A model generated the notes under the pieces. That model saw only the letters and a list, made by a program, of their open reading frames with translations, did no database searches and had not been told where the DNA came from. Of a stretch of DNA of 64,000 nucleotides, positions 23,299-33,162 are shown one piece after another; the first letter of the stretch is position 1; every line of letters begins with the position of its first letter. Source of the stretch: Paulinella micropora (taxonomy: Eukaryota > Cercozoa > Imbricatea > Euglyphida). Made by a program: the position numbers and the translations under genes. The DNA is taken from positions 516,358 to 580,357 of the forward strand of contig BJOX01000313.1 in assembly GCA_009731375.1 (NCBI GenBank). The letters run 5' to 3'.

Positions 23299-26200
23299 TC
23301 TTCTTCTTCTTCTTCTTCTTCTTCTTCTCCTGCTCCTGCTGTTGTTGCTTTTCTTTTTCCATCCTTGCCTTCTCTTTCTGCTCCCTTGCCTCCCTCTGCT
23401 TTCTCTCATCTTCTAGAGGTTTATTGATGGATGCGGTTTGATCTGCAATTGCCTTGTTGACAAGGGACTGAACGACTGCTTTCGAAACGCCAGCGGCCGA
23501 ATCCTCCTGTGTACACAATATTATCGCTTCGATACAGAATCTATACATGTGCACACAGGACGGCCCGGCCACCGGTGCTTTGAAAGCAGGCGTTTAATCC
23601 TTTATAAATAAGGCAATGACAGAACAAACCAAGGCAATTAAGAATTGCTAGAAAACGAAAGAAATCAGAAGGGGGACAGGGAGAAGAAAGAGATGCAAGA
23701 AAGGAAAGAAAAAAGAGAGGCAACAACAGGAAAAGAAGGAAGAGAGAAAAAGAAGAAGAAGAAGAAGAAGAAGAAGAAGAAGAAGAAGAAGAAGAAGAAG
23801 AAGAAGAAGAAGAAGAAGAAGAAGAAGGAGGAGGAGGAGGAGGAGGAGGAGAGAAATAGAAGAAGAAGAATAAGAAGAAAAAGAAGAAGAAGAAGAAGAA
23901 GAAGAAGAAGAAGAAGAAGAAGAAGAAGAAGAAGAAGAAGAAGAAGAAGAAGAAGAAGAAGAATCTTAGAAGAAGAAGAAGGAGGAGAGATTTTATACCT
24001 CTTCTTCCACGTCCTCTTCCTCAGACCCGACCTTAGCAGCCTTCTGCTTCTTGCTGCTGGTTTTGACTAGCCAGAAACAAATACACTAACAAGCAAGAGA
24101 GGATGAAAGTTCAATTGGTTACCAGCCTTTTTCTTCTTGGGCCCCTTAGCCGTAGGAGTGGGCGCCTCTTCTTCCACTGGCTCCTCCAACGTTTCTGTAC
24201 AAAGCACCACATGCATATTANNNNNNNNNNNNNNNNNNNNNNNNNNNNNNNNNNNNNNNNNNNNNNNNNNNNNNNNNNNNNNNNNNNNNNNNNNNNNNNN
24301 NNNNNNNNNNNNNNNNNNNNNNNNNNNNNNNNNNNNNNNNNNNNNNNNNNNNNNNNNNNNNNNNNNNNNNNNNNNNNNNNNNNNNNNNNNNNNNNNNNNN
24401 NNNNNNNNNNNNNNNNNNNNNNNNNNNNNNNNNNNNNNNNNNNNNNNNNNNNNNNNNNNNNNNNNNNNNNNNNNNNNNNNNNNNNNNNNNNNNNNNNNNN
24501 NNNNNNNNNNNNNNNNNNNNNNNNNNNNNNNNNNNNNNNNNNNNNNNNNNNNNNNNNNNNNNNNNNNNNNNNNNNNNNNNNNNNNNNNNNNNNNNNNNNN
24601 NNNNNNNNNNNNNNNNNNNNNNNNNNNNNNNNNNNNNNNNNNNNNNNNNNNNNNNNNNNNNNNNNNNNNNNNNNNNNNNNNNNNNNNNNNNNNNNNNNNN
24701 NNNNNNNNNNNNNNNNNNNNNNNNNNNNNNNNNNNNNNNNNNNNNNNNNNNNNNNNNNNNNNNNNNNNNNNNNNNNNNNNNNNNNNNNNNNNNNNNNNNN
24801 NNNNNNNNNNNNNNNNNNNNNNNNNNNNNNNNNNNNNNNNNNNNNNNNNNNNNNNNNNNNNNNNNNNNNNNNNNNNNNNNNNNNNNNNNNNNNNNNNNNN
24901 NNNNNNNNNNNNNNNNNNNNNNNNNNNNNNNNNNNNNNNNNNNNNNNNNNNNNNNNNNNNNNNNNNNNNNNNNNNNNNNNNNNNNNNNNNNNNNNNNNNN
25001 NNNNNNNNNNNNNNNNNNNNNNNNNNNNNNNNNNNNNNNNNNNNNNNNNNNNNNNNNNNNNNNNNNNNNNNNNNNNNNNNNNNNNNNNNNNNNNNNNNNN
25101 NNNNNNNNNNNNNNNNNNNNNNNNNNNNNNNNNNNNNNNNNNNNNNNNNNNNNNNNNNNNNNNNNNNNNNNNNNNNNNNNNNNNNNNNNNNNNNNNNNNN
25201 NNAAGAAGAAGAAGAAGAAAAAGAAGAAGAAAAAGAAGAAGAAAAAGAAGAAGAAAAAGAAGAAGAAGAAGACCAGTCTTGCCAGGACTTGCCCGAAATG
25301 AATGTGAAGACCGACGTCGCCCACACACGAATCTTGCCGTCCCCAACCGGCGGTAACTTATGACCCGGGTTGTCAGGATCCATATCCTGCTCACTCATCT
25401 CCTCACTCTTCTCCTCCTCATCCTCCTCCTCCTCCTCCTCCTCCTTCTTCTTCTTCTTCTTGAAGTTCGTCTCCTTCTTCTCTTCTTCCTCCTTCTTCTT
25501 CTTCGTCTTCTTCTCCTTCTCCTTCTTCTCTTCCTCCTCTTTCTCCTTCTTTTTCTTCTTCTCTTCCTCCTCCTTCTCTTTCCCCTTCTTCTTCTTTTCT
25601 TCCTCCTCCTTCTCTTTCTCCTCCTCCTCCTTCTTCTTCTTCTTCTTCTTCTTCTTCTTCTTCTTCATCTCCTTATTCTCTTCTTTCTTCTTCGTCTTCT
25701 TCGTCTTCTTCTCCTTCTCCTTCTTCTCTTCCTCCTCTTTCTCCTTCTTTTTCTTCTTCTCTTCCTCCTCCTTCTCTTTCCCCTTCTTCTTCTTTTCTTC
25801 CTCCTCCTTCTCTTTCTCCTCCTCCTCCTTCTTCTTCTTCTTCTTCTTCTTCTTCTTCTTCTTCATCTCCTTATTCTCTTCTTTCTTCTTCGTCTTCTTC
25901 GTCTTCTTCTCCTTCTCCTTCTTCTCTTCCTCCTCTTTCTCCTTCTTTTTCTTCTTCTCTTCCTCCTCCTTCTCTTTCCCCTTCTTCTTTTCTTCCTCCT
26001 CCTTCTCTTTCTCCTTCTCCTTCTCTTTCTCCTTCTCTTTCTCCTTCTCTTTCTTCTTATTCTTCTCCTTCTTCTTCTTCTCTTCCTCCTCCTCCTCCTT
26101 CTTCTTATTCTCTTCCTCCTTCTTCTTTTCTTCCTCCTTTTTCGTCTTCTTCTCTTCCTCCTCATTCTTCTCCTTCTTCTTCTCCTCCCTCTCCTCCTTC

Positions 26201-26675
26201 TTCTTTCTTGAGGGATCATCAGGTCTCAAAAACGCTGTCTGCCTCTTATGTCTTTTGTGTGGGGGACCTGCTTCCTCGCCCAAGCCGTCGTCCCATTTCG
26301 TGGCTTATCCTTCATTAGCATTCCTTGTTGATTCCACGAGTAGCAGAAGCCGCGGACCAACGTATCGAGGTCGCCTTTGCCCTGCATGTTACACATGGAT
26401 AAAAAAAATAAACAGGCAAGCACACAATCTTAGTATAGTATTACCAGATCATGCTTGCGAAAGACGTCGTCGGGAATCTCCACATTTTCGAAGGGCTCCA
26501 CGTCTGGGGATCCGTTGATAGTAAGGAAGATTTCATCTCGCGAATTTTTTCGAATAGTTTGTAAGGTCTTGGCAACGAGCTTGCTAAAACTCTTCTTGGG
26601 CATCAGAGCTAATCCTACATTCAAACATCTTGTGACTTTGCAGAATGCGAAATGAGTTGCCTTCCAAGGCGCCAA
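22940..26675 (-). CDS. Lys/Glu-rich coiled-coil protein, divergent gene of the DNA transposon
   Basis: Gene model incomplete because of the 982-N gap (24221-25202). Probable exons, in order: 26675-26445 (starts at an ATG; contains SKLVAKTLQTIRKNSRDEIF and ENVEIPDDVFRKHDL), 26384 to about 25265 (long Lys/Glu runs in three near-identical 190-bp blocks, ending MSEQDMDPDNPGHKLPPVGD), about 24200-24126 (TLEEPVEEEAPTPTAKGPKK), about 24070-23997 (KTSSKKQKAAKVGSEEEDVE), and about 23510-22990 (GVSKAVVQSLVNKAIADQ, Lys/Glu and Asn runs, EKEQMLEDVIARMAAGALTG). Borders with GT/AG are visible at 26444/26384, 24195 and 23511. One frame slip near 26290-26310 is unresolved. A strongly charged helical, probably nuclear protein; I infer that it is an accessory protein of the element. 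No enzyme domain is seen. Confidence 0.55.
23640..23995 (+). repeat. (GAA)n intronic array
   Basis: GAA triplets with GGA interruptions from about 23745 to 23990, in an intron of the minus-strand gene. Its reading frames are poly-Lys, poly-Glu or poly-Arg by composition. Confidence 0.75.
24221..25202. other. Assembly gap, 982 N
   Basis: Run of N within the Lys/Glu-rich gene, next to a GAA array at 25203. Nothing can be said about its content. Confidence 0.95.
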
Positions 26676-26754
26676 GATTTGAGTTGGTTCGTGACGCGGT
26701 GGGTGGTGGAAGCTAAAAAATCAGGTCCTAGCAATTGGAAAAAGGCTGGAGGGT

Positions 26755-27612
26755 AGGTGTTGTTTTCAAAAGTTTGTGCAGACTTTTTATTGGGAGGAAA
26801 TCATGTTGAGAAGATATAACATCATTCCCGCCTATTCCATAGACAAGATTAGGCGGGAATGCATTTCTTTTTTTACATACTAAATTGTCTGCGGAGAAAA
26901 CTCTGCACAAACTTTTGTCAACACCGACCTCCATGGTTTTTGAAATTCCTCTCTTCCTCCTCACAACTCAAGCGATACCTTGTAAAAAACTACAGCCAAA
27001 TGTTTGTTGAAGCCATAAATATCAGTTCCTAATAGTTCACAACCCAACTGAACCTATTTGCCACAAGCCAGCAGTTCGATAAAACTTCGTTTTTGAATTG
27101 ACTTTTTACAAAAGTTTGTGCAGAGTTTGTATTAAGAGGAAAGTATTTTGAGAAGACGTAACAGAATTCCCGCCTATTCCATAGACCAGATTAGGCAGGA
27201 ATGCATTTCTTTTTTTACATACTAAATTGTCTGCGGAGAAAACTCTGCACAAACTTTTGTCAACACCGACCTCCATGATTTTTGAAATTCCTCTCTTCCT
27301 CCTCACAACTCAAGCGATACCTTGCAAAAAGCTACAGCCAAATGTTTGTTAAAGCCATAAATATCAGTTCCTAATATTTCACAACCCAACTGAACCTATT
27401 TGCCACAAGCCAGCAGTTCGATAAAACTTCGTTTGTGAAATGATTTTTACAAAAGTTTGTGCAGAGTTTGTATTAAGAGGAAAGTATTTTGAGAAGATGT
27501 AACAGCATTCCCGCCTATTCCATAGACCAGATTAGGCGGGAATGCATTTCTTTTTTTACGTACAAAATGGTCTGTGGGGAAAACTCTGCACAAACTTTTG
27601 TCGACACCTAAA
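26755..27612. repeat. Three tandem units of about 343 bp, each with a long palindrome
   Basis: Copies begin near 26762, 27106 and 27449. Each has an arm ACAAAAGTTTGTGCAGA..., an inner inverted pair (CCCGCCTATTCC ... TTAGGCGGGAATG), then the opposite arm AACTCTGCACAAACTTTTGT, spanning about 165 bp. A non-palindromic spacer holds CAAGCGATACCTTG and GCCAGCAGTTCGATAAAACT. The array lies between the start points of the two divergent genes. It could be a promoter or transposase-binding region, or a small element repeated in tandem. Confidence 0.75.
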
Positions 27613-28073
27613 TTCATGTGTAGATGTTGTTGTTCAGTTATCTCTTTCTTTCTTTCTTTCTTTTCTTTCTTTCTTTCTTTCTTTCTCTCTTTTCTTTCTT
27701 TCTTTCTTTCTTTTTCTTTCTTTTTCTTTCTTTCTTGCTTCTTTCCTAAGGCTTTTATACTTCCTCCTCCTCCTCCTTTTCCTCCTCCTCCTCCTCCTTC
27801 TTCTTCTTCTTCTTCTTCTTCTTCTTCTAAGAATCTTTTTCTTCTTCTTCTTCTTCTTTCTCTTCTTCTCGTCTTTCTTCTTCTTCTTCTGCACCGGTAG
27901 ACAGAGCAAAACTGCGGCACTTCACGTGGGCGGTGATGCAAAGTCCTCCGTGTTGTTAAGCTTCTTCTTCTTCTTCTTCTTCTTCTTCTTCTTCTTCTTC
28001 TTCTTCTTCTGCTTCTTCTTCTTTCTTTCTTTCTTTCTTTTTTGTTGTTGTTGTTGTTGTTGTTGTTGCTGTT

Positions 28074-28148
<75 letters not shown>

Positions 28149-28160
28149 GCACAAACATTC
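27613..28160. repeat. (TTTC)n, (TTC)n, (TTG)n and (GA)n low-complexity upstream region
   Basis: TTTC array (27645-27735), TTC/TCC triplets (27760-27890 and 27960-28020), TTG run (28041-28072), (GA)n (28073-28145). The non-repeat island at 27890-27955 has no recognised content. A 5' exon or promoter of the SET/transposase gene may lie here. Confidence 0.7.
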
Positions 28161-31100
28161 ATGTGTGCATGTCTAGGCATATGCATGCTGGGGGCTTCCA
28201 AAGCGCCGATTTACGTGGCCCACCGCGATGGTGGCTACGGAGTTTTTGCCGGTAGATACCTTCCTCCTTCCTTCCAGCTTGGGCTCCTGGAAGCGGGAGG
28301 ACGTGCTCTGAATCTTGATCGTAGTACTGCTTTTTCAGAGCATTTTACGATGAAAATTGGGAACTTCCTTCAAACCGGCATGCACCCCATTCAGTTTATT
28401 TCCCCTTCAAGCAGAAATGCTTTGCATCTCATAAATTCTTCAGCGAAAGGATTCAACCCTGAGAAGGATACTGCCCAACCAAACGTGAAGGTAAATTTAA
28501 TTTACTAACTAGTACAGTCGCCATACATAAAAAATTACTGCAATGTAAAGTTGTATATCTAAATGCACATGCATACAATATACATCATACATACATCAAT
28601 GTTAGTATTACGTGCATTTTTTTTCCAGATCAGCAAGGGGACTCCAATCGTGACGGTGAGCACTGGAATGAGCAAAGGTGAAGAGATTTTGCTCAATTAT
28701 GCGCCGAATCCAGGTTTAACCATCACTACGCTACCGAGCGATGCATACCCGGTCTGGCTGAAACAAGCTGCCAAGCAACGCGCTAAAATTCCAGTATTTT
28801 GGTACGAGACTGACAACGGCCCTGTGTGTTTCATCGTTCCTGAGCAAGAGCATCCAATTCCTTTGAAATCAGTTTCATTGAAGCACGAAGAGAAGCTTGC
28901 GATTTTAACCTCAGTTAGTAGTATTACTTCTGATGCAACTTCGCAGCCGGTGTCAAGATCTTCATCTATGACGACGGAGCAGAAAATGAAGCTTCTCAAC
29001 AGCGTTACTTCTGTTTCAGAAAGTCAGGATACTCTTCTGCGAAGGGAGAGCTCTAACGTTACAGTTGTGCTGGAAAAATCAAGCTCTCGTAGTAAGAAGG
29101 TAATAAATAAATGAAATCAATCACTAGGCAGCTTCTGCTTTATAGGTAGTTGGTTTTGACATCGATGCTGACGTGGACCAGAGGGCGGAGCCACAGAGTA
29201 TTCCGGTCAAGCTCAAAGATAGCAGCGCGAGACTATATGCTCCTACCGGCTCTCTGGTAATTCTATTTTTCTTTTGCTTGCTTGCGGAAGTTGGTAGTCA
29301 TTCTGGTTTGTTTAGAGCGTCGACGAAGATGATTCGGATACTGATTCGCAGTGCTACCATGAACCTACCGATCCTACCGATCCTAGATGGCTCCCCCCTC
29401 TGATCCACGAAGAATATGCGGGTGCGGAATCCAGTATTCTGTGCGACTACGACAAGCTGATGGAATCAAATGAGCTGGTGTGTGACCTAATGAATTTGTC
29501 ACCACTTCCTCTACAACGACCACGCAAGAATCCCACTCGGCCCTACAACATCAAAAGCCACACCAAAGGATACGTGAGGTTGCAAAGACCGCAAGCGCTC
29601 AAGAAATTGTTGGGGATGACCTTCGCAGACCTGAATAGAGAAGTCAAGTCTGTTTGCTGTCAGAAGTGGAAGTGTTACGCATTCATCGACACGCGTGATG
29701 TGCTACACACACGAGCGAAGAATGCATCGTCTTCACTAAGTGAGCTTTACACTTGGACAGCTGCTCAGCTTGAATCCTTTCAAACTAAAACTGGCTCGTT
29801 TCAATACATGTATCAAACGGAGCCGGTCTGCAGAACAGCTTGGCAGCGCATCCACGGCGTCAGCAACAGAGTTTTATCTCGCGCACACAAGCTTCTTACC
29901 AACAACATGAAGGTCTTTGCCAGAAAGTCAACAGCAGTTCCTGACACGGAAGATCTGGTTACGGTTTTGCTTTGTGAAAAATTCACAGACAGTCATCCCG
30001 AGATATGCAGTGACGGCATATGGAGGCTACAAGAAATGGCTGAGGACGCCGGAGTGCAAAAGTATGTTCGGGACAACTGGCAAGAAGTGTGTCTACGGTT
30101 TGGTCACTCTAAGCGAGTTAATCCTGATAATCCTCCAACAGACAATACAATCAACAAGGTTTGGCGAGCAGATTTTCCGAACATCAAGTTTGTACGAGGT
30201 AATATGCATATAAGTATATAATGACATTTGAACTTGTGTTATTTCATTGAACCTATATTCAATTCCCGTTCTTTTCAAGCTCAAGATAATATATATATAT
30301 TGCAAAGCTGACTGTTCGATGAGAAAGAATCGCTAGCCTTCAACATTACTCACTACATCCTTGTGCTACAGCGGGAGACTTTGCAAAATGTGATATCTGC
30401 ACGGATCTTGCGGCTCAGCATTCCCAAGGTTTCAAGAGTGAAGCGGATGTTCAGGCTTGGCGCCGCCGTAGCCGCCTTCACCACAAAATTCACAGGACCT
30501 GCCGCGTGGCGAGCATGCAACGCAAGAAGGCTGCGCCAGAAGACTTCCATGCTACTGTTATATCTGCAGACATGAAGCCGCCTGTGAGGATTCCATCTTG
30601 CCGCCGTGCTGCTAAAGATTTCAAAGGCAAAATGGTTTTTCGCCTTTGCGTCGGTATCAACACTTGTTTCACTACCGCTAACTTCATTTTCACGTACCTG
30701 GAAGGCGCAGTGGAGCATGGTGTGAACAGCAATATTACTATGCTTGCATCACTTTTGAATTGGGAGCTTTGGCATCCTCGTACTATGCCAGCATGGAAAT
30801 TATTTCTGGAGTGGGACGGCGCCGGGGATAACACTGCGTGGGCTATGCTAGGCTTCATCGGGCTTAATGTTGTGGACCGCGGTATCCGTTGGCAAGCAGA
30901 GTCTCATCGCAAGCCTCCTGGGCACGGCCATGACGGGAATGATCAGCAGTTCAGAGTGATGGATATTGGGTGGAAGAGCACCTTCCTTACAACTAACATC
31001 GCTCAAGCTTTGTTGAAACTTATCCTTGCCTTCAAGCAAAAAAGATCGCAATTCGTGTTGGTTGTTCTTGCTTGCAATTACGACTGGATGACTCATTTCA

Positions 31101-32540
31101 GTCCATGCATGAATAAGAGCTTCAAGCATTACAGCAAGCCTCTGGCCTGGCGCATCACCAAGAATGAGGATCCTGACGAGTTACCGACTGCGGAGTTCAA
31201 GACGATGGGAGACGCACAGGAGGAATTTCATGGAGAGAAGGATAATCCCCTAGGAGCACCAGTTAAACTGTTCATTCAGCGCCCCGGTACTGTATTATAT
31301 TAATTTCTCCCCCCCCCCCCACGTGCATGTGTTGTAGTATTGCAATACCGGTGCGTTGGATGTATTGCAGCGACTAATCTGCCTCGCAAGCTTCCTGTGG
31401 GCTACTTCGTCAACCCACGTTTGAAAAAGGATATTCGTTCTTTGGGCCAGTACCTAGGGCCGGACGAGCGGGCACATGTGGAGGAGATGTTGGCGGCGGG
31501 AAACCTGACAAGAGTGGAAGTTGATGGCAAATACTTCGACGGTGGTCTGCCCGGACGCCCTGCTCATATGTCATGTGTTGATGCGAAGGGAAAGGAATGG
31601 AGAGTCGAGTTCCGACTTATCGATGAGCTGCCGATGAACTGGATGGAGTTGCCTCCTAACCGCAAAGAAAAAATAAACGCTCTTACCCATTTGACACCTG
31701 ATGAGCTTCTTTCTTTGCCACGTACATATTTTGTCAACGATGGACGGCCTCCAGCTCACCCGCGATGGCGTGGTGCAAGGGAGCTGACTGAGGAAGAAAA
31801 GAAGGAGCAGGATTTGGCTTTTGCAAATGTCTCTCATCCGTGGCGCAAAATTTTCACTTTGCTTACATCGTCTCAAGACAAGCAAGCATTTGCATCCAGC
31901 CAAATGGTAGTCAAGGAGCTAAAGGACTGGCTTAGAATGCACGGTGTTCCAACGCAAGACGGCGACCGGAAACAGTTTAAAAAGGCGCAGCTGGTTGACC
32001 AAGCATGGAATCATTTTCAAAGCTGTGACTGTGGGTTAGAGGAAGAAGTGGATGCCAAACTAGCTGGTGCTGCAGAACCCGAACCCGCGCTATCTGGGAA
32101 CTCTTCTTCTAGCTCAGAGGAAGAAGTCAACGGTATTTCATGCTATATCTGCAATACGTTTTGCAAAAACTAGTCGCATTGTGTTATTATTTACAGTAGG
32201 TGAACAGGATGACTCAGACTCAACTGTCAGTGTGCCTCGTAGACGAGTACGCCAACCAAGCCGTCAGCGCGGACGTCGCCGCGCGCGTCGAGCAGCAGGT
32301 GGACGCGGACGCAAGCGCGCGCGAAATTCAGCTGATTCCAAGCAGGCGCTGCCATCTCAACGCAGGGGCAATCAGGTGCAAGGCGCAAACCAGCCAGGCC
32401 CGAATCCGTGGGACTGCCCCTGCTGTTCTTGCCATAACGCTGAAGGTGGAGACAAGTGTCAGTTATGTGAGTGGCCTGCAGATGTTGATAGCTCTGATAG
32501 CTCTGACGACGACGACCCATTGATGTCGCCTCGCAAGTAA
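28161..32540 (+). CDS. SET-like domain fused to DUF7869-type transposase, SAP-like domain and RanBP2 zinc finger
   Basis: Seven exons with consistent phases and GT-AG borders: 28161-28490, 28629-29099, 29146-29256, 29316-30198, 30372-31286, 31338-32132 and 32197-32540, about 1,282 residues without a stop. Residues 17-135 look like a SET domain: GGYGVFAG (24-31), HLINSS (89-94, position of the N-H-S motif but with Ser for His) and GEEILLNYA (127-135). A Ser/Asp-rich linker follows. The transposase part has VCRTAWQRIHGVSNRVLSRA (about 475), FAKCDICTDL (about 602) and probable catalytic residues in ISADMK (D about 665), LEWDGAGDN (about 747) and GHGHDGND (about 783). A SAP-like helix pair (VKELKDWLRMHGVP...KKAQLVDQAW, about 1093) would bind DNA, then come an Arg/Gly-rich stretch and a RanBP2-type finger (WDCPCCSCHNAEGGDKCQLC, about 1240). 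It probably cuts and joins the element's ends; methyltransferase activity is uncertain. The first ATG is chosen by frame; a second at 28185 is possible. Confidence 0.82.
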
Positions 32541-32764
32541 GCAAGGAAATACTGCAACCCTTGCACGCACAAAGGTCCTGATGTAGTCATTTTATATTGG
32601 TAACATTACAAGCATATGTTATCATGGTTATTTCTTAATATGTAAGAGATTTTGCGCGTTGTGACTTTTTTTTCTTTTGCAGGTGCACGCGCTACGATTT
32701 TCTATCGTTGCAACCGAAAATTAGAAATTTTTTTGCTTGATGTAACCTTCGCATCACACAAACC
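32541..32764 (+). other. 3' untranslated region between transposase stop and right inverted repeat
   Basis: About 220 bp, AT-rich, no frame. The sequence GTTGTGACTTTTTTTTCTTTTGCAG at about 32658-32682 looks like a polypyrimidine acceptor, so a further small 3' exon is possible, but no donor before the stop is evident. Confidence 0.4.
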
Positions 32765-33162
32765 CTCCCCCCCCCCCCCAACGTGAATCCCCCTCCCACA
32801 GCGGGCGGCAGGAAATTTTTAAAGGTGAAAGCAGCTCATAATGTAGGAAAATACTAAAAACAAATAAAACAAAACAATCAAAGCAAGGTGTGCATGGTTG
32901 TCGCTTGTTTCCAGCATGGTCTTGTCGTCGCCGGCATGAAAAAAGAGTAGAAAAATTATAGTGTCAGACCGGTTTCGGTCCACCTCCGGAGGTGAAGTCC
33001 AAGTGGTTGACTATTAATAAAAACATGTTTTAATATCATTTTAGTATGTTCTGTAACTAAATACTGAATTCCCATTCATTTGCACAAGTTTTCTGAAAGT
33101 TCCTAAAAGTCTTGAAAATTTTTGGAAAAAGTGATACCCCCACCTTTGACGAATGGTTAGTT
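32765..33162 (-). repeat. Right terminal inverted repeat
   Basis: Reverse complement of 22312-22709; outer tip at 33162. Followed by TTTC (33163-33166), the right copy of the target duplication. Confidence 0.9.

Larger units (their letters stand above)
22312..33162 (+). mobile_element. DNA transposon with SET/transposase gene and divergent Lys/Glu-rich gene
   Basis: Bounded by about 398-bp inverted repeats (22312-22709 and 32765-33162) that begin AACTAACCATTCGTCAAAGG and differ at only a few sites, with a 4-bp duplication of TTTC. It carries two divergently arranged genes: a minus-strand gene (about 26675-22950) and a plus-strand seven-exon gene (28161-32540). The second encodes a transposase of the DUF7869 type, which I take to be the enzyme that moves it. 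High repeat identity and an intact transposase suggest recent activity. It is inserted in the protease region of the gypsy-like element. The 982-N gap lies within the minus-strand gene. Confidence 0.85.

Noticed and set aside
24067-25394. Frames of 360-738 codons across the N gap
   Set aside because: They count 982 unknown bases as codons. Only the flanking coding segments can be used.
25360-26518. Plus-strand poly-Leu and poly-Phe frames of up to 382 codons, membrane-like
   Set aside because: They are complements of the Lys/Glu-rich minus-strand coding blocks. The minus strand has splice borders and ordinary protein between the blocks.
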